Of a stretch of 64,000 nt of DNA, positions 49,731 to 56,189 are shown piece after piece. The notes under the pieces are model-generated. The model was not told where the DNA came from and searched no databases. It saw only the letters and a list, made by a program, of their open reading frames with translations. The DNA lies in assembly GCF_010728725.1 (NCBI RefSeq), contig NZ_AP022606.1:1674001-1738000 (forward strand), in the 5' to 3' direction. Each line of letters opens with the position of its first letter. Within the stretch, counting starts at the first letter, position 1. A program made the translations under genes and the position numbers. The DNA comes from Mycobacterium branderi. Lineage in GTDB: Bacteria; Actinomycetota; Actinomycetes; Mycobacteriales; Mycobacteriaceae.

Positions 49731-50243
49731 ATGGCACCAGAGCGGGCCTCTGCGCAGGCGGACGCGCCGGACGGGTTCGGCGTTGCCGTCGTGCGCGAAG
49801 ACGGCAAGTGGCGCTGCGCTCCGATGCGCCGCAAGGCGTTGACCAGTCTGGCCGCCGCCGAGACCGAGCTGCGCGAGTTACGCAGCGCCGGGGCTGTTTT
49901 CGGGTTGCTCGACGTCGACGACGAATTCTTCGTCATCCTGCGCCCAGCGCCGTCGGGAACGCGGATGCTGCTCTCGGACGCCACGGCGGCCCTCGACTAC
50001 GACATTGCCGCCGAAGTGCTGGAGAACCTCGACGCGGACATCGATCCGGAGGATTTGGAGGACGCCGAGCCGTTCGAGGAGGGTGACCTTGGGCTTTTGT
50101 CCGACATCGGGCTGCCCGAGGCGGTGCTCGGCGTGATCCTCGACGAGACCGACCTGTACGCCGACGAGCAGCTGGGCCGCATCGCGCGGGAAATGGGCTT
50201 CGCCGAGGAACTGTCGGCGGTGCTCGACCGCCTCGGTCGGTGA
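49731..50243 (+). CDS. tRNA adenosine deaminase-associated protein
   Basis: A 170-residue acidic protein with a basic start (W-R-C-A-P-M-R-R-K) and highly acidic C-terminus (D-A-D-I-D-P-E-D-L-E-D-A-E-P-F-E-E-G-D). It is the conserved neighbour of tadA in actinobacteria (TIGR03941-type), of unknown molecular role but presumably an accessory factor. The stop CGG-TGA sits in the sequence repeated 57 bp downstream, where tadA starts, showing the two genes once overlapped by GTGA. Counterpart of Rv3753c. Confidence 0.87.
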   Translation: MAPERASAQADAPDGFGVAVVREDGKWRCAPMRRKALTSLAAAETELRELRSAGAVFGLLDVDDEFFVILRPAPSGTRMLLSDATAALDYDIAAEVLENLDADIDPEDLEDAEPFEEGDLGLLSDIGLPEAVLGVILDETDLYADEQLGRIAREMGFAEELSAVLDRLGR

Positions 50244-50302
50244 TCGCAAGCGCGGCGGAGCCGGGCGCGGCGGGTCGCCGCCATGAGCCTCGGTCGGTGA
50301 TC
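50230..50302. repeat. 16-bp direct repeat flanking a dispersed-repeat insertion
   Basis: GCCTCGGTCGGTGATC occurs at 50230-50245 and again at 50287-50302. The 41 bases between are a copy of the repeat seen at 19186-19230. The first copy ends the upstream gene and the second begins tadA, so insertion of the element with duplication of 16 bp has separated two genes that originally overlapped by GTGA. It is effectively a target-site duplication. Confidence 0.7.
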
Positions 50303-50755
50303 TCCGACGAAGAGCTGATCCGCGCCGCACTGGCGGTCGCTGCCACCGCGGGACCGCGCGACGTTCCAGTGGGGGCGGTGATCGTCGGGCCCGACGGCGC
50401 CGAGTTGGCCCGCGCGGTGAACGCCCGGGAGGCCCTCGGCGATCCCACGGCGCACGCGGAAATCCTGGCGATGCGCGCCGCAGCGTCTGTGCTCGGCGAC
50501 GGGTGGCGGCTGGAGGGTGCGACGCTGGCGGTCACCGTCGAGCCGTGCACGATGTGCGCCGGCGCGCTGGTGATGGCGCGGGTGGGGCGGCTGGTGTTCG
50601 GAGCGTGGGAGCCCAAGACCGGCGCGGTCGGCTCGCTGTGGGACGTGGTGCGTGACCGGCGCCTCAACCACCGCCCTGAGGTGCGCGGCGGGGTGCTGGC
50701 CGACGAGTGCGCGGCGCTGCTGGAGGACTTCTTCGCCCGGCAGCGATTGGGGTGA
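50297..50755 (+). CDS. tadA: tRNA(Arg)-specific adenosine deaminase TadA
   Basis: A 152-residue deaminase with zinc ligands and proton shuttle in T-A-H-A-E-I-L-A-M near residue 53 and E-P-C-T-M-C-A-G-A-L near 84. It converts the wobble adenosine of tRNA-Arg(ACG), encoded at 19251, to inosine. The GTG at 50297 gives the remembered 152-residue length of Rv3752c; a GTG at 50240 would add 19 residues encoded entirely by the inserted repeat and is rejected. The essential residues are all present, so the insertion should not have harmed it. Confidence 0.9.
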   Translation: MISDEELIRAALAVAATAGPRDVPVGAVIVGPDGAELARAVNAREALGDPTAHAEILAMRAAASVLGDGWRLEGATLAVTVEPCTMCAGALVMARVGRLVFGAWEPKTGAVGSLWDVVRDRRLNHRPEVRGGVLADECAALLEDFFARQRLG

Positions 50756-50783
50756 GCCGGGGCGCTTGGGTAAGCTGTCCGGC

Positions 50784-50874
50784 GGTGGCGTGTCCGAGCG
50801 GCCTAAGGAGCACGCCTCGAAAGCGTGTGACGGGTAACCCCCGTCCGAGGGTTCAAATCCCTCCGCCACCGCCA
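50784..50874 (+). tRNA. tRNA-Ser (anticodon CGA), integration site
   Basis: A class II tRNA: acceptor arms GGTGGCG (50784-50790) and CGCCACC (50864-50870), discriminator G and encoded CCA (50872-50874). The anticodon stem CACGC/GCGTG encloses CTCGAAA, giving CGA. The 28 bases from 50847 to 50874, including the T arm, are repeated exactly at 56190-56217, so an element has used this gene as attB while leaving it intact. Confidence 0.97.
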
Positions 50875-50911
50875 AAGCTCTTCGCCTGTTCTAGCAGGTG
50901 ACTGGCTCATT

Positions 50912-52024
50912 TCAGGCCCCCGCTGCATCCGCTGGGCGCGGTTTGGGCACGGAATGGGCACACTTCAAATCAAGTGCCTCGGCCACGGCGTCGAGATCGG
51001 TATCGAACAGGTCCGCGTAGGTGTCCAGGGTGACCTTTGCCGACTTGTGCCCGAGCATCCGCGACAAGGCCAACACGTTCACGCCGGAGCTGATCGAGAT
51101 CGAGGCGCAGGTGTGCCTCAAGTCGTGGGGCGTGATGGTCTGCACCTTGGCACGCTTCACGGCCCCGGCGAACCACCCGTCCACCGACTTCGGCCGCGGC
51201 AGATATGTCGTGCCGTCACCGAACACGAGATCGTCGAGCTTGCGACCCTCGCACTGCACCGCCAGTTGATCGAGCACGAACTGAGGGACCGGGACCGACC
51301 GCTCCTTGCGTCCCTTCGTCTGTCCTACGGCGTGGTCAACTCCGAGCTGCACGGCATTGTCATGGACGCTGAGCCGACGACGGAGGAACTGGACGTCGCG
51401 CACACGAAGGGCAACCGCCTCGCCCCAGCGGATTCCGGTGTACGCGAGCGTGAGCACCAGGGCGCGGTGGTGGCCAGACTCGGCTGCCAATCTCGCGACG
51501 TCCTCGATCGTGAGGTAGACGCGCCGCTTGCCGCTCTTGTTCGGCAAGTTCTCGACACCCCTGCTGGGATTCACAGCGAGCCGACGCGACTTCACCGCAT
51601 CGTCGAGGATGCCGGCGAGCACGCCGTAGGCCCTTACCACGGTGGTCGACCCGGACCCTTTGCGCATCTTCGCTATCCATTGCTCGACCGCGGCGAGGTC
51701 GACATCCGCGACACGGGTTGCACCCCATGCCGGCTTGACGTGGATGCGCCAAGCGGATTCGAGCGTCCTGTAGTTCGACGGAGCCACGTCGGATTCTTTG
51801 CGCGACAACCATGCTGGTGCTAGCTCGCCGACGGTGATCATTCCGAGACTCGGCGCCACGTACTGGCCTGTCATCTTCTCGACTTCGACCGTGTTCGCGA
51901 ACTCCTGAGCGTCGCGCTTCGTCTTGAAGCCACGCTTCTTCGTTTGCGTGCGCTGTGGGGTCCGGTAGCGCACCATGTACCGCTTTGCGCCAGTTGATGT
52001 TTCGTAGGACTCAATCGTCGCCAT
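50912..52024 (-). CDS. int: Tyrosine-recombinase integrase
   Basis: A 370-residue integrase with all catalytic residues: Arg199 in Y-T-G-I-R-W-G-E, Lys in G-R-K-E-R, His300 and Arg303 in P-H-D-L-R-H-T, His326 in L-G-H-K and nucleophile Tyr336 in D-T-Y-A-D-L-F. The N-terminal about 50 residues form the arm-binding domain (K-R-Y-M-V-R-Y) and 60-155 the core-binding SAM-like domain. It is complete and should be active. The 3' end lies 38 bp from the tRNA and contains the TGGGCAC repeats (50944-50962). ATG 52022-52024 overlaps the repressor end by 14 bp. Confidence 0.95.
   Translation of the reverse strand: MATIESYETSTGAKRYMVRYRTPQRTQTKKRGFKTKRDAQEFANTVEVEKMTGQYVAPSLGMITVGELAPAWLSRKESDVAPSNYRTLESAWRIHVKPAWGATRVADVDLAAVEQWIAKMRKGSGSTTVVRAYGVLAGILDDAVKSRRLAVNPSRGVENLPNKSGKRRVYLTIEDVARLAAESGHHRALVLTLAYTGIRWGEAVALRVRDVQFLRRRLSVHDNAVQLGVDHAVGQTKGRKERSVPVPQFVLDQLAVQCEGRKLDDLVFGDGTTYLPRPKSVDGWFAGAVKRAKVQTITPHDLRHTCASISISSGVNVLALSRMLGHKSAKVTLDTYADLFDTDLDAVAEALDLKCAHSVPKPRPADAAGA
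50944..50962. repeat. Candidate integrase arm sites near attL
   Basis: TGGGCAC at 50944-50950 and TGGGCACA at 50955-50962, in direct orientation 11 bp apart, about 70 bp from the core. The same motif is present three times near the other end (56081-56108). They lie inside the integrase 3' coding sequence. Confidence 0.45.
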
Positions 52025-52472
52025 CGGATGCCTCCGTCGACCACAGCCGGGGATCTCCTGGGCCTGGATCCCACTCAGGTCGGGAATCTACCCAGAACCC
52101 CCGTCGTGGGCGCGTGTAGCCGGGAAGCGGTTCGTCTGCCTTCAGCCACAGCCACAGCCTGCCCGCCGTGACTTCCTCGCCGGGCGCGGCCACCGGATCG
52201 TCCGATTGGTCGGCGCCGGGCATTCCTGGCAGTAGCAAGCTGATTGGTGAAACTCCAAGCACCGCAGCCAAAGCCATCAGGTCATCGACGTCTACGCGCC
52301 GATCGCCCGCTTCGATGCGGCGGAGCCCCAGCTCGGGTATCGGCCGTCCGATCTCGTCGAGCATACGGGCGAGCTTGATGTAGCCAAGGTTCCTGCCCTC
52401 TCGCAAGCGCTGGAGATTGGCTCGCACGGTCTCGCCCGTCGGGCCGAGGGGATTCCTCTTATCTGGCGTCAT
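52011..52472 (-). CDS. HTH (XRE-type) repressor of the element
   Basis: A 153-residue protein with an N-terminal helix-turn-helix domain: V-R-A-N-L-Q-R-L-R-E-G-R-N-L, then a recognition region around I-P-E-L-G-L-R-R-I-E-A-G-D-R-R-V-D-V-D-D-L-M-A-L-A, which is the Xre/Cro pattern. The C-terminus (G-R-L-W-L-W-L-K-A-D-E-P-L-P-G) is unfamiliar. The ATG at 52470-52472 is used because longer starts (52496) fall inside the palindromic operator 52486-52502. It is divergent from the excisionase gene; together they form a lysogeny/induction switch. The int gene overlaps its end by 14 bp. Confidence 0.8.
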   Translation of the reverse strand: MTPDKRNPLGPTGETVRANLQRLREGRNLGYIKLARMLDEIGRPIPELGLRRIEAGDRRVDVDDLMALAAVLGVSPISLLLPGMPGADQSDDPVAAPGEEVTAGRLWLWLKADEPLPGYTRPRRGFWVDSRPEWDPGPGDPRLWSTEASDGDD

Positions 52473-52485
52473 TCTGTGAGTATGC

Positions 52486-52502
52486 ACGATCATCATGATC
52501 GT
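52486..52502. promoter_or_regulatory. Operator palindrome O1 of the element repressor
   Basis: ACGATCAT-C-ATGATCGT (52486-52502), a perfect 8-1-8 palindrome just upstream of the repressor start. A second copy, ACGATCATCATGATAG, lies at 52575-52590 before the excisionase gene with two changes in the right arm. Paired sites flanking the divergent promoters suggest repressor binding to both. Confidence 0.65.
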
Positions 52503-52515
52503 TGTCCATGTCGTC

Positions 52516-52543
52516 TTGACATTTCTCCGGATTCACTCATGAT
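52516..52543 (+). promoter_or_regulatory. Putative promoter toward the excisionase genes
   Basis: TTGACA (52516-52521), 16-base spacer, CATGAT (52538-52543), a near-consensus sigma-A promoter pointing at the excisionase gene at 52601. It lies between the two palindromic operators, as expected for an early promoter controlled by the repressor. Spacer and -10 quality were judged by eye. Confidence 0.5.
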
Positions 52544-52574
52544 GAAGAGGAAGTCTGTCGTGTCGTTATATGAC

Positions 52575-52590
52575 ACGATCATCATGATAG
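52575..52590. promoter_or_regulatory. Operator palindrome O2 of the element repressor
   Basis: ACGATCATCATGATAG, matching O1 (52486-52502) in 14 of 16 positions, immediately upstream of the ribosome-binding site of the excisionase gene. A separate inverted repeat TCGTGTC/GACACGA (52558-52564, 52572-52578) overlaps it. Binding would block initiation of the rightward transcript. Confidence 0.55.
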
Positions 52591-52600
52591 GAGTAAGCAG

Positions 52601-52840
52601 GTGGACGACATCATCCCCGCTTCGGAGATGAAGAACCTATTTCCCGGCACGACCGATCAGACCTGGGCGGCGAAACGACACCGCGGCAACGGCCCGGTTT
52701 TCATCCGACTGGGTGGCCACGACGGCCGCCGGATCTATTACCGGCGCGCCGACATTGAGGCGTGGCTCGAAGAGAGCCGCTTCACTCGCACTGATCGCGC
52801 AGCCGCGCCCGCCGCACGGCCCCCGCAGGACGCCGCATGA
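52601..52840 (+). CDS. xis: Excisionase-like HTH protein
   Basis: A 79-residue winged-helix protein of the MerR/excisionase type: I-I-P-A-S-E-M-K-N-L-F-P-G near the start, then R-H-R-G-N-G-P-V-F-I-R-L-G and R-I-Y-Y-R-R-A-D-I-E-A-W-L-E, the typical DNA-binding helix_turn_helix_17 end. Such proteins turn the integrase toward excision. GTG at 52601 with AGGAG 7 bases upstream. First gene of the rightward transcript; the next gene overlaps by 4 bp (ATGA). Confidence 0.85.
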   Translation: MDDIIPASEMKNLFPGTTDQTWAAKRHRGNGPVFIRLGGHDGRRIYYRRADIEAWLEESRFTRTDRAAAPAARPPQDAA

Positions 52841-53109
52841 AAACACGAAAAAGGCCGGCCCCACCACAGAACCGGCCCTCTCGCAACAACACCAGTGACA
52901 TGCAGTTTACCGTCCCCTGGCACCAGGAGCCGCACGAACCGCTGACGCCCGAGGATCGCGCCGACATTGACGTGTTGATCGCCGCAGCCGAACGCGGATT
53001 CCGCCTGGCCACGCGGTGCACTCGCTGCAATCAATGGCTTGTGGCTCCAGTGTCTGTCCGAACTCATCTCGGGCCTGTGTGCCGTAGCAAGATCGGTGGT
53101 CAGCGGTGA
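52837..53109 (+). CDS. DUF6011-like zinc-knuckle protein
   Basis: A 90-residue protein whose C-terminal half shows C-T-R-C-N-Q-W-L-V-A-P-V-S-V-R-T-H-L-G-P, followed by V-C-R-S-K. The C-x-x-C with a later G-P-x-C is the zinc knuckle of DUF6011-type phage proteins. The N-terminal half (M-K-T-R-K-R-P-A-P-P) is basic and probably disordered. ATG overlaps the excisionase stop by 4 bp; the next gene also overlaps by 4 bp, so these three are translationally coupled. Function unknown. Confidence 0.75.
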   Translation: MKTRKRPAPPQNRPSRNNTSDMQFTVPWHQEPHEPLTPEDRADIDVLIAAAERGFRLATRCTRCNQWLVAPVSVRTHLGPVCRSKIGGQR

Positions 53110-53423
53110 AAGCGATTCAATCGCAACAGGTGTCGTGGTGGTCGGTGTATGAGTACGCGCAACCGTTCCTGAGAATCGTTGGCTCCTGGCCTACGGTTGG
53201 CACTCCCGAGTGGTGCGCGCTCGAGGGCGGCCCCGTAAAGCTCGCGGCACTGTACGAAGCTGCCCAGCATTGGGCGCTGCGGCTTGAAACCTGCCAAGAA
53301 CAACGCATAGAGGCGAGCCGGGCGATCGCAGGGCCGCATCGCATCTCCTGTGCCACCTGGGGGCCAGAAGAAGAAGGCGAAATCACCGCGAAACGGCGGC
53401 ACCCTGACCTTCTCGGCCACTAG
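53106..53423 (+). CDS. DUF2742-like prophage protein with unusual C-terminus
   Basis: A 105-residue protein. The first about 75 residues match the DUF2742 family known from mycobacterial prophages: V-S-W-W-S-V-Y-E-Y-A, then V-G-S-W-P-T-V-G-T-P-E-W-C-A-L, and L-A-A-L-Y-E-A-A-Q-H-W-A-L-R-L-E-T-C-Q. From about residue 76 (A-I-A-G-P-H-R-I-S-C-A-T-W) the similarity disappears, and another frame beginning GTG at 53350 is open to 53478. The tail may be a frameshifted or recombined end. GTG at 53106 overlaps the previous stop by 4 bp. Confidence 0.68.
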   Translation: MKAIQSQQVSWWSVYEYAQPFLRIVGSWPTVGTPEWCALEGGPVKLAALYEAAQHWALRLETCQEQRIEASRAIAGPHRISCATWGPEEEGEITAKRRHPDLLGH

Positions 53424-53609
53424 GGCGAGCACCACCTACACGTGGGGCGGCATCATCGTCCCGCTCATGCCTGTATGAGATCGGGACGCCCGAGGGTGTC
53501 CACGGTAACCAATACGCCGGGCCGCGCTGTTCAGTCATTGCGTCGCCGGGATCAAAGCTAGTCACCAATTTTGCCTGTCGCAGCACTTCCACCGCCGTAC
53601 GCTCCAGCC

Positions 53610-53717
53610 ATGGTCACGCGCATTTATCTCGCCCTCGTCCTCGCGCTCACGGCGATCGTGAGTGCCGGTTGCACAGTGCCCGCGGGCTGTTACGGGCAGC
53701 TCGGGTGCGGCTTTTGA
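53610..53717 (+). CDS. 35-aa lipoprotein-like micro-protein
   Basis: A short ORF with ATG at 53610: M-V-T-R-I-Y-L-A-L-V-L-A-L-T-A-I-V-S-A-G then Cys, forming a classic lipoprotein signal peptide with lipobox V-S-A-G-C at residue 21. The mature part would be only 15 residues, T-V-P-A-G-C-Y-G-Q-L-G-C-G-F, including two more cysteines. No good ribosome-binding site is seen, so translation is uncertain. The basic-hydrophobic-Cys pattern is unlikely by chance in one short ORF. It stands alone 186 bp after the DUF2742-like gene. Confidence 0.5.
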   Translation: MVTRIYLALVLALTAIVSAGCTVPAGCYGQLGCGF

Positions 53718-54126
53718 CCTGAGTGGATCGGCCACGGCTGTCTTCAATCGAATTTCGACCGAGATGGATCGAAAAAAAGCGAAACCAAATTGAGGCGGAT
53801 CAAAACGACGCCGGAACCCGTCTGCGCGGGAAGTTCCCTGGATGCGGGTCGCGATGAGGGCTCTCCCAAAAAACCGGGCTCTCCGGGGTGGGTTGGTGTG
53901 GAAAAAACGCGTTGGATAGACGGGCCACGGTTGCAGGCGTCGCCCATGGTGGCCATCCAAAAAGGCGGCCGGCTCTTGGCGTGGTCAGTGTTCACGGTGG
54001 CAGCTAGCGAGGTCAGGCCCGGGGGTCGAGTCACAGGATGTTCGCAGCGTCATTTGAGGCCAAGGTGTCGTCCGTCAGCAGTACCGTCGACGGCGCACTA
54101 CCGACGATGACGATTAGGGGTTTCCA
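53718..54126. other. 409-bp stretch without a supported gene
   Basis: No coding frame with familiar features or a good ribosome-binding site was found. The segment is less GC-rich in its first part (run CGAAAAAAAGC) and includes the direct repeat GGGCTCTCC at about 53861 and 53876. Overlapping frames on both strands exist but show arginine- and proline-rich, shadow-like composition. It may be a decayed phage gene or a regulatory/packaging region. Confidence 0.5.
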
Positions 54127-54315
54127 ATGCCAACTGCTGGCATCAACGAGAAGAGCGCCGCAGCGAAGGCGCTGTACAACCAGGTGGCGAAAGAGGTTGA
54201 AGAGCTTGTCTCGAAGAACCCCGACGACCAGGGGTATCGGTTGCAGGAGCTCGAGAAGATCGCCCGGATTTACGCGCTTGTCGCGGAGGCACCGGTCATC
54301 CGCAGCTCCCAGTAA
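54127..54315 (+). CDS. Small helical hypothetical protein, 62 aa
   Basis: A 62-residue, charged, mostly helical protein: M-P-T-A-G-I-N-E-K-S-A-A-A-K-A-L-Y-N-Q-V-A-K-E-V, then a second helix L-Q-E-L-E-K-I-A-R-I-Y-A-L-V-A-E. AGGGG lies seven bases before the ATG. No family recognised. It precedes the two-gene cassette at 54378-55172 by 62 bp in the same direction and may be part of it. Confidence 0.5.
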   Translation: MPTAGINEKSAAAKALYNQVAKEVEELVSKNPDDQGYRLQELEKIARIYALVAEAPVIRSSQ

Positions 54316-54377
54316 GCGCGCGGTGCTGCCCCAGACGGTGCAAACGTGCATAATTGAGGCGGGGAAAGGAGGCGACG

Positions 54378-54587
54378 ATGACAAGCTTGATTGACGATGT
54401 TCAGATAGTCGACATCGAGCGTGACCAGGCGTTCAAGCGCTTCGACCAAGTCTGTCAGCGCGAGCTCCACATCTCCGGGCACGAGTTTGTCGAGAACTAC
54501 CTCAACGGTGCTTACCGGGGTGTGGACGTCGACTCTGTTCAGGGACTGTCCAAAGTCCTGTCCATCCTTCCCTTCGCCGGCATTTAG
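54378..54587 (+). CDS. Small acidic hypothetical protein, 69 aa (first gene of cassette)
   Basis: A 69-residue acidic protein, M-T-S-L-I-D-D-V-Q-I-V-D-I-E-R-D-Q-A-F-K, then C-Q-R-E-L-H-I-S-G-H-E-F-V-E-N-Y and V-D-V-D-S-V-Q-G-L-S-K-V-L-S-I-L-P-F. It looks like small conserved mycobacterial proteins that are found in front of a larger partner gene; the size, charge and position fit an antitoxin, but no DNA-binding motif is evident. AAAGGAGG precedes the ATG by about 6 bases, an unusually strong site. The partner starts 18 bp downstream. Confidence 0.6.
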   Translation: MTSLIDDVQIVDIERDQAFKRFDQVCQRELHISGHEFVENYLNGAYRGVDVDSVQGLSKVLSILPFAGI

Positions 54588-54605
54588 CGGCCCGGCAGAA
54601 AGCTT

Positions 54606-55172
54606 GTGGCTGGCAGGAACGTTGGCGACGCCGTCGCCAACTACCGCGCTGATCTGCAACGCGCTTTTCGCTGTCTCAATGCCTTCGTTCGAGTCGACTT
54701 CCTGGCACCGGACCATTCGATCGGTGCGAAGTGCTCCTGGCTCCTGCTCGGCCCTGGCGAATACGTCGGGATTGAGTTGCCGGGGTGCCCTGGGACGCGT
54801 TTTGAGGCTTCGCAGACCTTGGAGATCGTCGAGTGCGACCCAGCGAAGTACGGCGGAAGAGTTCGCCTGACGACGCGGAGCTATGACTATTCGGTTGGAG
54901 AGCCAGGCAAGGGCGAGTTGTGGGCCATGCACTGGCACCCAGATTCGCAGGAGAGCGATGTCGACTACCCGCATATTCATCTCCGGCGGCTCTTTGGCCC
55001 GGGTGCACACCTAGCGACGAGCCGTTTGCTAGTGGAGCATGCGATTCACTGGGCGATAGAGGGCGGCGCCACTCCCCGCTATGAGTCCGGAAAATGGCAG
55101 ACGGAGTTACAGGAGACCATCTTGAACCATATGGGCGAGAGCACCTGGTCTGTATCAAGGCGTAGCGAGTAG
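54606..55172 (+). CDS. Unknown 188-aa protein (second gene of cassette; toxin-like candidate)
   Basis: A 188-residue protein, not recognised with certainty. It has an N-terminal helical part, a beta-rich middle (L-L-L-G-P-G-E-Y-V-G-I-E and R-L-T-T-R-S-Y-D-Y-S) and a His/Trp-rich core A-M-H-W-H-P-D-S near residue 107, Y-P-H-I-H-L near 120 and V-E-H-A-I-H-W-A-I-E near 143. The Y-x-Y ... W-H-P-D ... P-H-I-H order faintly recalls TumE-type (DUF6516) toxins. GTG at 54606 with AGAAAG upstream. With the acidic small gene before it, a toxin-antitoxin or phage-defence pair is a reasonable guess only. Confidence 0.55.
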   Translation: MAGRNVGDAVANYRADLQRAFRCLNAFVRVDFLAPDHSIGAKCSWLLLGPGEYVGIELPGCPGTRFEASQTLEIVECDPAKYGGRVRLTTRSYDYSVGEPGKGELWAMHWHPDSQESDVDYPHIHLRRLFGPGAHLATSRLLVEHAIHWAIEGGATPRYESGKWQTELQETILNHMGESTWSVSRRSE

Positions 55173-55174
55173 CA

Positions 55175-55209
55175 ATCGGGCCGTCCCAGGAGAGTGGGAG
55201 CGGCCCGAT
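55175..55209. terminator. Hairpin between convergent genes
   Basis: ATCGGGCCG (55175-55183) pairs with CGGCCCGAT (55201-55209); inner bases CCCA and TGGG extend the stem with one bulge. It starts just after the stop at 55172 and lies before the convergent gene ending at 55228, so it can terminate in both directions. No T-run. Confidence 0.7.
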
Positions 55210-55227
55210 CAACTGCTAAGACGCCGG

Positions 55228-55566
55228 CTATGCCGATTCGGTTCCGGCGAATCTGTCGACCTCATCGGCTGCGGCAATCAGCGCAGCCGCCAGCTTCCGG
55301 GCCGCATCGGGCGGCATGGCGTCATCAGAGCCGCCATAGACCAAAATCCCGGATTCCTCGATGCCACCGTTGGCCGACTGCGCCCCGCGGGTGATTACCT
55401 CAACCGTCTGGCCGTGCTCCAATTCCACCGTGTGTGTAGGTCCGTAGAACAAGCGGAAGGCCTGCGGTGTCAACGCGTCTCCCCATTCCTCGACTACGAC
55501 CGCGCCGACTGGTGCGGCAACGTTTCCCATCACTGCGTCGGCCAAATGTCGCCAGCCCGTGCTCAT
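55228..55566 (-). CDS. Hypothetical protein, 112 aa
   Basis: A 112-residue protein beginning M-S-T-G-W-R-H-L-A-D-A-V-M-G and ending A-A-L-I-A-A-A-D-E-V-D-R-F. The middle alternates short strands (V-G-A-V-V-V-E-E-W, then V-E-L-E-H-G-Q-T-V-E-V-I). No family recognised. ATG at 55564-55566 overlaps the DUF6315-like stop by 4 bp (ATGA), so it is translated with it. Both read toward the left, against the main gene direction of the element. Confidence 0.6.
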   Translation of the reverse strand: MSTGWRHLADAVMGNVAAPVGAVVVEEWGDALTPQAFRLFYGPTHTVELEHGQTVEVITRGAQSANGGIEESGILVYGGSDDAMPPDAARKLAAALIAAADEVDRFAGTESA

Positions 55567-55943
55567 CGTGCCCACCCGCCATTGCACCGCGCGTCGGCTG
55601 CCACCAGGAGGGCTATTAGTCGGCGCAGCTCGTCGGTGGTCAGGTCTTCCAGACCAACTCGATCCGTGATGCCCGCCGAAATTCGCAGCAGCTGCTCACG
55701 TGTGAGCCACTGCCGCTCTTCGGCCGTGTCGCGGAGATCTGGTCTGTCGTCACGGAGCAATGCGTGAACAGTCATTGTCTTGCATGCCGAGCACTTGATG
55801 GTGCGGGTCATGCGCCAACCGCGAGGGTCGTCGGGGTTCTCATAGCTGCGCCCGGCGTCGTTTCGCCGGGACCAGCGCGCGGCGGTAGTGCGTAGGTTTC
55901 CGCATTCGCAGCAGAGTGCCCGGACACGAGTAATGTCTGGCAT
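55563..55943 (-). CDS. DUF6315-like zinc-ribbon protein
   Basis: A 126-residue protein with two cysteine pairs: C-C-E-C-G-N-L-R-T-T near residue 11 and K-C-S-A-C-K-T-M-T-V-H-A-L-L near 49, forming a likely zinc ribbon, then a helical tail (E-E-R-Q-W-L-T-R-E-Q-L-L-R). This resembles DUF6315 proteins of mycobacteria and their phages; function unknown, perhaps DNA or RNA binding. The ATG at 55941-55943 has AAGGAG seven bases upstream. First gene of a two-gene leftward transcript near attR. Confidence 0.7.
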   Translation of the reverse strand: MPDITRVRALCCECGNLRTTAARWSRRNDAGRSYENPDDPRGWRMTRTIKCSACKTMTVHALLRDDRPDLRDTAEERQWLTREQLLRISAGITDRVGLEDLTTDELRRLIALLVAADARCNGGWAR

Positions 55944-56001
55944 GTCGAATCTCCTTATCCAGATTTCGGCCATTCCCCGGGGCTGTTAGCGCAGCCGCCG
56001 G

Positions 56002-56030
56002 GGCCTTCCGCATTTTGCGGGAAGCCTTTT
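56002..56030 (+). terminator. Rho-independent-type terminator near attR
   Basis: Stem GGCCTTCCGC (56002-56011), loop ATTTT, stem GCGGGAAGCC (56017-56026) with two mismatched pairs, followed by TTTT. It points rightward. No rightward gene ends directly before it, so it may insulate the element from outside transcription or from read-through of the leftward pair's promoter region. Confidence 0.6.
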
Positions 56031-56080
56031 GCGATGCATGGCTCTATCGCGGGGGATCGTCTGGCGGACCCACTGCGCGC

Positions 56081-56108
56081 GGGCACATAATGGGCACATC
56101 TGGGCACA
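56081..56108. repeat. Candidate integrase arm sites near attR
   Basis: Three direct copies of GGGCACA: 56081-56087, 56092-56098 and 56102-56108, the last two extended as TGGGCACA, spaced about 10-11 bp. The same sequence occurs twice near attL (50944-50962). Helically phased direct repeats at both ends are typical of arm-type sites of tyrosine integrases. The distance from the attR core is about 82 bp. Confidence 0.5.
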
Positions 56109-56189
56109 AAACCAGGCAATCCCAACGAATTACGTTCAATGTCATTTCGCAGCTCAAAGGCGGGTCGGCTTCGTGACCTGAGCCAGAAG

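Noticed and set aside
50240..50296. Longer tadA start at GTG 50240
   Set aside because: The added 19 codons are entirely the inserted repeat, and the GTG at 50297 gives the family length.
53383..53592. Minus-strand 69-codon frame after the DUF2742-like gene
   Set aside because: No ribosome-binding site, no family likeness, overlaps the plus-strand gene; possible but unsupported.
53562..54110. Several frames on both strands between the micro-lipoprotein and 54127
   Set aside because: Arg/Pro-rich composition, no ribosome-binding sites; they mutually overlap.
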